Shown here: in pieces, positions 56,847-64,000 of the stretch
Numbering within the stretch: the first letter of the stretch is position 1
Layout: the number at the start of each line of letters is the position of its first letter
Assembly: GCF_905163445.1 (NCBI RefSeq)
Contig: NC_053199.1
Location: 14,402,001 to 14,466,000, forward strand
Reading direction: 5' to 3'
DNA from: Pararge aegeria
Taxonomy: Eukaryota > Arthropoda > Insecta > Lepidoptera > Nymphalidae
DNA: 64,000 nt
The notes under the pieces: model-generated
Seen by the model: the letters and a program-made list of their open reading frames with translations, nothing else
Databases searched by the model: none
Told to the model about the DNA's origin: nothing
Program-made: the position numbers and the translations under genes

Positions 56847-57195
56847 ATCATCATCATATCAACCGATAGAGGTCTTTTGTAGGGAGTTCCAAATTCCACG
56901 GTTCTGTGCCGCTTGGATCCAGCAGCTACTTGCGATGCGCTTAATGTCGTCTGTACACCTCGTTGGGGGTCGACCAACGCTGCGTTCCAGTTCGGGGGCT
57001 ACCATTCCAGCACCTTTTGACCCCAACGTCCATCCTTTCTCCACACTATGTGCCCGGCCAATTGCCACTTCAGCTTCGCGACTCGTTGAGCTATGCCGGT
57101 AACTATGGTTCTTCTACGAATCTCCACATTTCTTATTTGGTCGCGTAGAGGTACTCTGAGAATAGCTCTCTGCATCGCCCGCTGTGGTTTTTCTT
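56847..57195 (-). pseudogene. RTE-like LINE ORF C-terminus
   Basis: - strand frames show VGRPPTRCTDDIKRIASSCW, IQAAQNRGIWNSLQ and upstream residues RDQIRNVEIRR. This is the typical end of RTE-type endonuclease-reverse transcriptases. Several frameshifts; catalytic domains absent. The 3' end has an (ATC)n run near 56845. Confidence 0.75.
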
Positions 57196-57284
57196 GTCTA
57201 CCGACTTAAACCCACGCGGCATTCTAACTTATCGCCTGGAAGCTGAGTCACAGGAATGCTTTTCTACGCGATTCCACAACTATA

Positions 57285-57415
57285 CTCATATTACAAAGAT
57301 GAAGTATTTGTTTGATTGAATGCGCTTATCTCAAGAACTACTAGTAAGATTTTTTTATGCTAGATAGTCTATTCATCGAGATAGATGGTAGGCTATATAA
57401 TATCACGCTGTGATA
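57285..57415 (+). mobile_element. H1 Helitron-like fragment, second subtype
   Basis: GAAGTATTTGTTTGATTGAA, CTTATCTCAAGAACTACTAG, TAGTCTATTCATCGAGATAG; shared with 11885-12315. A (GAGAA)n-rich tract follows at 57417-57455. Confidence 0.5.
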
Positions 57416-57416
57416 A

Positions 57417-57455
57417 AGAGAAGAGAAGAATGAGAAGAGAAGAAAAAGAGAAGAT
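57417..57455. repeat. (AGAAG)n purine tract
   Basis: Interrupted AGAAG/AAGAG units immediately after the H1 fragment. Confidence 0.7.
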
Positions 57456-57699
57456 TAACAGAAGCGAAGCATCATGTTGCAAAAACGAAAAAAAAATCCT
57501 TTTGAGATGCTTCCTATCAGTGCGATGCGTAAATGGTTAAAGTTACGTCAAAACAATGTATGACTGAATTGTTTGTTCCTTTTTAAAAGTTATACGATAA
57601 AGTCTACAAAAGCGTCAGTCTATCTTTAAAAGTTGACGAATTAGCAGTAGAAGTCTTGGGGACCTCTAATGAAAATATAAAGTACTATGACTATCTAAC

Positions 57700-57862
57700 T
57701 GAAAATTCAAAATTCAAAAAAAATTTCAAAATTCAAAATTCATTTATTTCAAGTAGGCCTAATACAAGCACTTTTGAAACGTCAAGTCTGTCCGTGTGTA
57801 GTGACTCTACCACAAGAAACTCAGCAGTTGCTCTTTTCCAACATCAAAAATTTACATTTTAT
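57700..57862 (-). mobile_element. T1 LINE 3'-tail
   Basis: TTCAAAATTCAAAATTCATT, TATTTCAAGTAGGCCTAATA, CACTTTTGAAACGTCAAGTC, TGTAGTGACTCTACCACAAG and CAGCAGTTGCTCTTTTCC. Confidence 0.75.
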
Positions 57863-58139
57863 ATTTTAACATTCATTTTTCTATCTTGTGAGAGATGAAA
57901 GCGGAGCCGGATTCTTCCAAGCAACCTTGGCATTAACCAAAATCAAAAAAAGAAATCAAAGAAATCCATGTGATAAATGGTAGCCTACACTGTATTTTTT
58001 TGTTATATAATTATATAATTTAAATATAATTTCATTTCTTTTAGGTGTACAATAAAGTGTATCTTCATTTCATTTTCATTTCATTTCATTATTAGCAGTT
58101 TTCTATATGCCTTAAAATGTCATTTTAGATAGTTTTGGT

Positions 58140-58404
58140 AGCGAGCTCGGATCCCGGCTCGCACCTCTTAACTAAGTTATGTGCGGTTTAAGCAATTAAA
58201 ATATCACTTGCTTCAACGGTGAAGGAAAACATTGCGAGGAAACCTACATAACTGAGAGTACTCCATAATGTTCTCAAAGGTGTTTGAAGTCCAACAATCC
58301 GCCCTGGGCCAGCGTGAAGGACTACGGCCTTAACCCCTTCTCATTGTGGGAGGAGACCCGTGCTCTGTAGTAGGCTGGTAGGGCCGGTAATGGATTGATA
58401 TAAT
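58140..58404 (+). mobile_element. S3 SINE, lacking A-box
   Basis: GAGCTCGGATCCCGGCTCGC, CAACGGTGAAGGAAAACATT, GAGGAAACCTACATAACTGA, GGGCCAGCGTGAAGGACTAC, GGAGGAGACCCGTGCTCTGT. Confidence 0.8.
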
Positions 58405-58539
58405 GAAGATAGTATTAACCATTACGTAGGTCGGGCAATGTTTTAAACATGTTGTATTACGGCTAAAATTGTTTAGTTCCTTCAGTTTTGGCAATAGGGT
58501 CTACTTTATTACATCTACTATACACAAAATATATTTATT

Positions 58540-58725
58540 ATAAACTAGCGGTACCCTGGCACGCTTCGCTGTGGCACATTGTGATTGAATGGTTGAGTAA
58601 AATAGATAAAAACAATCCTTGATGCGTATTATATATCATGCTAAAATTTCAGCTCAATACGTGCAGAACTTTTTGAGTTTTTGAAGCGTACACAAACTAA
58701 CATAATATTTTTATATATATAGATT
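58540..58725 (+). mobile_element. H1 Helitron-like fragment
   Basis: ACTAGCGGTACCCTGGCACG, CTTCGCTGTGGCACATTG, AATTTCAGCTCAATACGTGC and a (TA)n end. Resembles a common lepidopteran repeat. Confidence 0.45.
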
Positions 58726-58765
58726 AACCCAATATCGGCTCGCTAAAGGGCGCGACTTGGGTGAC

Positions 58766-58962
58766 AAGAATGAGAAGGGTTTAGGCCGTAGTCCAAATCC
58801 ACTAGCCAAGTGCGCATTGAAAGTAACAAGGAGAGCTCTTATTTATGCAGGTTTCCTCACGATGTTTTCCTCCATCGTTAAATATCGAAAAGTTAGAGGT
58901 GGGATTGAACTCGGTGTCTCCGATATTGAAGCAGAAGTCCTACCCCCTAGGCTATCGCCGCT
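58766..58962 (-). mobile_element. S3 SINE, partial
   Basis: AATGAGAAGGGTTTAGGCCG, TGCAGGTTTCCTCACGATGT, TTTCCTCCATCG, GGGATTGAACTCGGTGTCTC and GGCTATCGCCGC. Confidence 0.75.
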
Positions 58963-59164
58963 TGCTAGGTTATCGCACAATTGCCAAACTTAATAAATTA
59001 TTGATACATTTAAAACCCAAGACTGATACGAGTGTCAGTGAGATAACATTATTGATATCAACGTACAACGATGTTTTATAATTTCTTGCGAATGATGACC
59101 AGCTATTTTGAAATGTAGAAACATTTACAGGATCTTTCTGGTGATATTCTACTATAGTAGTAGT

Positions 59165-59362
59165 ACCCGAGGAAAAATTGAATATTGTTTATACGCTAAG
59201 CCACGGGCAGACAGCTTTGACATTTGGTATGCATGTCACTTGTGCTATGGTAAAGAACACGATCTCTCTAATAGTTCCCGTGGTAGTATTAAAAATTGTT
59301 AACGAGCAAAGCTTTAGAACCAATTCTGAAGTCCACGCTGACAAAATCGCGGGCAGAAGCTA
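59165..59362 (-). mobile_element. H1 Helitron-like fragment
   Basis: TTAACGAGCAAAGCTTTAGA, ACCAATTCTGAAGTCCACGC and GCGGGCAGAAGCTAATGG are the complement of the H1 start at 10447. Confidence 0.55.
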
Positions 59363-59376
59363 ATGGTTAAAAAAAA

Positions 59377-59541
59377 TAATTAAATAAATATATGACGACC
59401 ATACACACATCGCCATCTAGCCCCAATGTAAACGTAGCTTGTTTTATGGGGACTAAGATAACTGATGAATATTTTTATGAATAATATACATAAATACTAA
59501 AAATATACAGATAAACATCCAGGCACTGAAAAACATTCGGC
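59377..59541 (-). mobile_element. S1 SINE, 5'-truncated
   Basis: AAATAAATATATGACGACCA, ATCGCCATCTAGCCCCAATG, GGGGACTAAGATAACTGATG and CAGGCACTGAAAAACATTC; truncated before the tRNA-like head. Confidence 0.8.
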
Positions 59542-59599
59542 TGCCGGATGCTTCCAAGCAACCTTGTCATTAAGAAATTCATCAATTGTATAGTAACCT

Positions 59600-60640
59600 A
59601 GCTGTTAATAAAAGTGTCTTTAATTATGCATTGGTAGGTCCAAAATTACATTTGTAAGATGTGTTCCTTGCATGTCGTAAAAAGTGAAGCTTTATTTATA
59701 GGCGATGGTTTTTCACCTACGTGAGACGTCTGCTTCATCCGCCAATTACTACTATAAAAAAAGGTTGGATTATTTGTTCAACTGTAGAACATGTAGGTAC
59801 TTCTTTGTCTTTAACCCAAAGAAGACTTCTTTATCTTTTGTCCTATGTATAGAATGTAATTTCTTGCAAATTGCTTTCGTGATAGTATAGATATCTTCAG
59901 CGATAACATACCTAGTGTTAAGCTTAAGTTAAGAAATAGGTTATTGCGTAAGTAATTTTATTTCCACAATATTTTAGTTTTTTTTTTTGTAATTTATATT
60001 TTTTTATATTATTTTAAAAACTTTTTTTAGCTTTGCAGCAACCTTATGTACCCAGCGGATTTGCATGCTATGTTCGCATCGAGAAGGCACAATTGTATAC
60101 ACATGCCAAATAGTGCTACAGTCTATATTACACTAAACAGTTGATTGTCAGCGAAATAAATAAAAAAAAGGATTGATAAATCTTTGTGTACGATAAAGTA
60201 TAATACTTCCTTTTTTTGGCATGCCCAAAGAATTAGGAGACCTGTAAATTTTCGAAATAAAGTTATTTGTGAATTTACACTAGGTACCTAATATTTCGGC
60301 ATTAATAAAAATTATAAAATAAGGTAAATGTAATCCGTGCATTACAACAACATTAATGGTAACAAGTTTTAAAAAGTGTTAAAGAATAGGTTAAGGAAGT
60401 GTACACAATTTCAAACCAAATATGTTTACCCCAGTCTTGGTTTCTCATGACAATCATATTTATTAACAAATTGAATTATGAGTCAGTTCATAACACCACA
60501 TCTTCGGTAAAACACGTTTTCATAACAAATTAATAATCAACAAAAATGTTTTTGCTTATTAATTAATTATTATTTGATTACAACTTTAACTGTTCATTAA
60601 ATATTTTGAGAACGATTTAACGTAAAGTACAATAATCACG
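59600..60640. other. Region 5' of the protease gene; no gene seen
   Basis: AT-rich sequence upstream of the protease start codon. A TTAAATAT stretch lies about 40 bases before the ATG and is too close to be confidently called a TATA box. No clear Rel or GATA site cluster was spotted by eye. Short open frames here (for example 59705-59890) have no recognisable protein features. Confidence 0.4.
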
Positions 60641-63106
60641 ATGATGTTAAAAGTTTTATTTTGCGTGTTTGTGCTCACGGGAAGTGAATCTTTGTTCGCT
60701 AATGCATGTAAGTATAAATTCAAAGTCAAAAGTCAATGCATTAAAATTCAAATGCAAAAATTATTTATTCATGTACGCCTATCACTGGCACTTATACATA
60801 ATTGTAAGGGGATGGTGATAACTTCGTTTGCCAACTTAAACCTAAAGCTACGAGGCTTCCAAACGCGCCTTGGTCTAAGAAGAGCCCACAACAAACTCAG
60901 CCGGGTAATTTTTTTGTTATCACCATCTCTCAGTAAATTAATATTAAGCTATGAATCCCTTATTCGAATAAGCCTATAGTAATCACTGTTGATGAATTAT
61001 TATATATTTTTCCATGGTAATGAGGTAATGGTGACAACTCTTGTACATGTTAACTTACAGTTTATAACTTTCCCGAGTATATATATAACTAGCGGTTCCT
61101 CGCGACTTCGTCCACGTATGGTCCACGGATTTTTATAGAAGTTTTGAAGGGGAACAACTTTGTTATACATGATTTTATCGATCATTTACCCGTTTAAGCA
61201 GCAGTAGCTCTCAAAAGAAAAAAATCCCCCGATTTTGAAACACTATTCATTTGTGCTATGCTCCTAATGATTTTAACGTGATGATATATAGCCTTTTTTT
61301 CACATCGGACAAGAAGTTCCTGAGATCATAGCGTTCAAGTAAAAAAACAAGATATGTTGATACTAATATTATTACTCGTTTGTTTTGCTTACTATTGGCA
61401 GCCACACACCAGTGGTTAGGGCTTCGTCCTCGTCTTTCGGGGGGACCAAGTTCGACCTCTGGCACAGCACCTTTAGGAGTTATGCGCGTTTCTAATTAAA
61501 TCAATAAAAATAACTATTACGGTGAAGAAAATCGTAGTGAGGAACATGCATATGCATTCACCACATAGTTCTCAAACGCGTGTGAAGTCTACTAATTTGG
61601 ATTTCGCCAGCGTAGTGAACCCTTCTTAGTCTAAGAGGAGACTGTGCACTGTATAGAGCTGATATTGGGTTGTTGATAATGAAGGTGATCGTGGAAATGG
61701 ACGAAAAATATGTTTATCCTGGATAAGTTGCTGAATAACGTGCCCACGCTATTAAATAAATAAGACTTTATTACCTGTGCAAGCCTTCACAGCGATATGA
61801 TCAGGCAAACTTCTGCATACATTTTCTTTCAACGCTGTCATAAAGATAAGCTATTAAATACGAAAGGTAGCTCCAAACATTAGCGCGTTCCAACAGAAAA
61901 ACAAATTTAAATAGAATTTACCATATATAATAAAACTAAACAGGCTTGTCCCATATTGATATTGATATTTAAAAAAATAACATGCAACTTTTAATTTAAT
62001 TTTAATTTTACTTTTTCTTAGGAAAATACGTTCTGTTTTAGACAATATTTTTTGTCACTAAATATATCGCAAATTCACACCATAAAAACCCCGTCGTTTT
62101 GATCGCGGCTTGTCAAGAACGCGCTATTTTAGCGGCCAAACTGCACGGTGACTTTTTAATTGTTTCAGTTCGTGGGCGTCCTTGTTCCGACTGTGTTTCC
62201 ATAAGATCTTGTGATTCGGCGATGCATTACGCTCGTAGACTCCACAATGGAATATTGCCAAAAGAAGACAGGAACACCTTTTTTGGATCCATTTGTAAGC
62301 ACGCTAAAAACGAAACAAAGGTTAGTATAGATCAATACAAACTATCAAATTTAACTCTGACGTATGCAAAACTTTTTCGAGTTTTATGAATACTTGGAAA
62401 GTATACTTTTTCAAACAATTTAAAGAATTTTCCACATGGGTTCATAAATGCCAGAACTCGTAACGGTAAGTAACATGAAAAAAAGTACCACCGAATTTAT
62501 TTATTTTCACTTTATTAGTACACCACAAAAAGAAAATAAAATTGACACATCAAGAGGAAACTTATAAAGTATGATACAAAAGGCGGCCTTATCGCTTATT
62601 AGTAGCTCGAGACAGGATATCGAATTAAGAACCTCCTCCATTCTATAGGGCGCTTAACATAATCTTACTATAATTTCATCTTTGAATTTCTTCGAAGCGA
62701 TCAAAAGATAATTATGTTATTTTTGGCCATATTTTCGACTACCTGACATCCCAGCGATCATCCTGCTTTGATCCCGTGGACCAAAGGATATAGGGAAAAA
62801 TATACATGAAAATGCACATTGCGAGATCGGACCGTTTAATGTGCTGAAAAATGGCGTATATATTCAGCTTTTTCACTGAAACAATTACGTTACAGGTGTG
62901 CTGCTCCGACTTTCCGGTACTTGAGACAGGATATCGTGCTGGAGGCTTTGTTCGAAAAACCCCCGAAGTGGATCCTATCGAAACTCATCCAAATATTGCT
63001 CTGCTGCCCAGCGAATGTGGAGACTCCGATCGCGCACGTATTATAAATGGGAATATCGCTCAATTGTACGAGTTTCCCTGGATGACACTCATCGCTTATA
63101 ACACAA
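60641..63106 (+). CDS. CLIP-domain serine protease, N-terminal exons 1-3 (3' end outside window)
   Basis: Seen: three exons, 60641-60707, 62169-62320 and 62896-63106, join in frame through GT/AG introns of 1461 and 575 nt (phases 1 and 0); exon 3 ends in phase 1 at a weaker GTACAC donor. The 143 residues hold a hydrophobic signal peptide (about 1-22, cleavage after ANA). A CLIP domain follows, with Cys28, 31, 37, 65, 75 and 76, the last two as VCC. A linker Cys114 follows, then the activation site DRAR/IINGN (cut after Arg121) and EFPWM, the start of a trypsin fold. Known: such secreted zymogens act in haemolymph cascades for Toll signalling, prophenoloxidase activation or clotting; the linker Cys ties the clip to the protease domain after cleavage. 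An Arg at P1 implies activation by a trypsin-like enzyme. Odd: only two residues separate the first two cysteines, shorter than usual. The His/Asp/Ser exons are absent, so activity and subfamily are open. Met1 or Met2 could start translation. Confidence 0.88.
60721..60935 (-). mobile_element. T2 LINE 3'-tail in protease intron 1
   Basis: Begins 13 bases after the exon 1 donor. On the - strand it reads GTTGTGGGCTCTTCTTAGAC, then a conserved block around 'CTCGTAGCTTTAGGTTTAAG', and ends near an ATAAATAATTTTTG-type tail. It closely matches the copy at 40275-40500 and a shorter one at 15615-15740. It is a 5'-truncated retrotransposon end; the clade is not determined. Confidence 0.65.
61090..61262 (+). 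mobile_element. H1 Helitron-like fragment in protease intron 1
   Basis: Carries CTAGCGGTTCCTCGCGACTT followed by CGTCCACG, the motif seen at the end of many lepidopteran Lep1-type elements. The remainder is diverged. It sits between exon 1 and exon 2 of the protease. Confidence 0.45.
61405..61677 (+). mobile_element. S3 SINE in protease intron 1
   Basis: The tRNA-like head includes CCAGTGGTTAGGGCTTCGTC (A-box-like) and CCAAGTTCGACCTCTGG (B-box-like). The body follows with GTGAAGAAAATCGTAGTGAGG, CGTGTGAAGTCTACTAAT and GAGGAGACTGTGCACTGTAT. Diverged relative to the copies at 63344 and 53232. Confidence 0.7.
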
Positions 63107-63149
63107 GTACACCAACTTTTTATTACCCGACTTATGAATAAATAAATAA

Positions 63150-63213
63150 ATATATCATCATATCATCCCATCAGCGGCCCATTACAGGGCATGGGTCTCT
63201 TCCCACAATGTCT
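63150..63213 (-). mobile_element. S3 SINE tail fragment in protease intron 3
   Basis: Contains CCCATTACAGGGCATGGGTC and TCCCACAATG, matching the 3' part of S3 on the - strand. Only about 60 bases remain. Confidence 0.6.
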
Positions 63214-63343
63214 GACTGTCGGTGGAATAAGCTTTCAGTTCGAAGGACTAAGTATATAATTCCCTTTTAATCGCAAAAGCAGTCGATCTTCCTGAGCATT
63301 CATATAACATTGTTTCGAACCGTTTCAATGAGTTCCCATTCCC

Positions 63344-63622
63344 ATCATCCACATATCAACCCATTACCGGTCCAATACAGGGCACGGGTCTCCTCCCACA
63401 ATGAGAAAGGGTTAAGGTCGTAGTCAACAACGCTGGCCTAGTGCGGATTGGTGGACTCCACACACCTTGGAGAACATAATGGAGAACTTTCAGGCATGCA
63501 GGTTTCCTCGCGATGTTTTCCTTCACCGTTGAAGCAAGTGATATTTGAATTGTTTAACACGCCCATAATTTAGAAAAGCTAGGATTCGAACTGGGCCCCG
63601 TGAAGTCCTACCGACTGAGCTT
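63344..63622 (-). mobile_element. S3 SINE, near full length, protease intron 3
   Basis: Reads as a complement of S3: CACGGGTCTCCTCCCACAAT, GGACTCCACACACC, CAGGCATGCAGGTTTCCTCG, GATGTTTTCCTTCACCG, then the tRNA-like head with GGATTCGAACTGGGCCCC. The tRNA-like end is to the right. One of the better preserved copies in the window. Confidence 0.8.
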
Positions 63623-63671
63623 ATATAATATATGTGTATTGTCGTAATAAATATAATATAAATATATATAT

Positions 63672-63916
63672 ATATATTACGACAATACACATTGCCATCT
63701 AGTCCCAAAGTAAATGTTGTTTTTGTTATGGGTACTAAGACAACTCATGAAGAATTAAGAAAGAATATACATAAATACTTATAATTTACAGGTAAACACC
63801 CAGACAGTGAAAAAAATTCATGTTCATCACACAAACATTTCCCAGCTCTGGGAAACGAACCCACGGCCTTGGACTCAGAAAGCAGAGTCACTGTCCACTG
63901 CGCCGGTGGGCTGTAG
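63672..63916 (-). mobile_element. S1 SINE, near full length, protease intron 3
   Basis: Complement of S1: ATTACGACAATACACATTGC, CATCTAGTCCCAAAGTAAAT, GGGTACTAAGACAACTCATG, then ACACAAACATTTCCCAGC and the tRNA-like head CCACGGCCTTGGACTCAGAA. A (TA)n run at 63658-63674 adjoins its tail. Confidence 0.8.
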
Positions 63917-64000
63917 GTGCATTGTCTTATTTATTAAATTGCCCCTACCTAGTTCAGAACCTGAGACTTCCCCTTTATAAGACAGGATTCAATGCACCAG

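Noticed and set aside
56581..57102. 173-codon open frame, the longest on the list
   Set aside because: It lies on the strand opposite to an RTE-type LINE relic and crosses LINE-tail and SINE pieces; the meaningful peptide is on the - strand.
62099..62389. 96-codon frame as an intact exon
   Set aside because: Only 62169-62320 is coding: the acceptor TTGTTTCAG and donor GTTAGT bracket the CLIP cysteines, and the flanking parts of the frame are intron.
63130..63260. Possible next protease exon around TGTCGGTGG
   Set aside because: Reading frames give no CGGSLI-type sequence or catalytic His motif (TAAHC); region is S3 SINE plus intron.
1..64000. CRISPR array, prophage or bacterial operon
   Set aside because: Repeats are dispersed SINE/LINE copies without regular spacers; sequence is plainly insect nuclear DNA.

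Overview
The window reads as intergenic and intronic DNA from a lepidopteran, most likely a butterfly. It is AT-rich and crowded with dispersed repeats that I recognise as typical of moth and butterfly genomes: tRNA-headed SINEs, 5'-truncated non-LTR retrotransposon tails, Helitron-like fragments ending in a 'GCGGACGAAGTCGCG' type motif, and small inverted-repeat elements. Species cannot be fixed from the sequence. No bacterial operon, CRISPR array, rRNA or intact transposon ORF is present.

Only one host protein gene is convincingly visible. The first three coding exons of a secreted CLIP-domain serine protease lie on the + strand at 60641-60707, 62169-62320 and 62896-63106. They encode a signal peptide, one CLIP domain, a linker cysteine and the R/IING activation site. 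The catalytic domain lies beyond the right edge. All three of its introns seen here carry repeats.

The second notable locus is an isolated GC- and CpG-rich island at about 30465-31345, with a weaker GC-rich flank to 31660. It sits inside many kilobases of AT-rich sequence. It looks like a promoter with non-coding first exon(s), and a good GTGAGT donor on the - strand at 30461 closes one candidate exon. No coding exon can be tied to it in this window.

Repeat families, named here for reference: S1 = tRNA-headed SINE whose body ends in ...GTCGTAGTATATTTATTT; S2 = tRNA-headed SINE with the 'GGCCGTGGCTAGTTACCACC' core; S3 = tRNA-headed SINE with 'GAGGAAACCTGCATGC'; T1 = LINE tail with 'CTCGGTAGAATCTGCCTTC'; T2 = LINE tail with 'TTAGACCAGGACGCGC'; T3 = tail with 'GGGAAGTACTATCGCCA'; H1 = Helitron-like/Lep1-like fragments; H2 = short inverted-terminus element with an endonuclease-like peptide relic; M1 = 130-143 bp hAT-type MITE; FB = foldback element. 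Several copies are nested with readable target-site duplications, giving a relative insertion history.

Layout: 1-4400 diverged duplication, S1, S2 and H1 copies; 5000-9500 S3/S2/S1 cluster with a nested MITE; 9500-21700 scattered H1, S1, tRNA-like, H2 and hairpin elements; 21700-30450 mostly featureless AT-rich DNA; 30465-31660 CpG island; 32370-50150 dense S3/S2/T/H1 cluster plus an approximately 1.3 kb inverted-terminus element; 50150-54900 sparse, with H2 and FB; 54900-60600 LINE tails, M1 and S3; 60641-64000 the protease gene.
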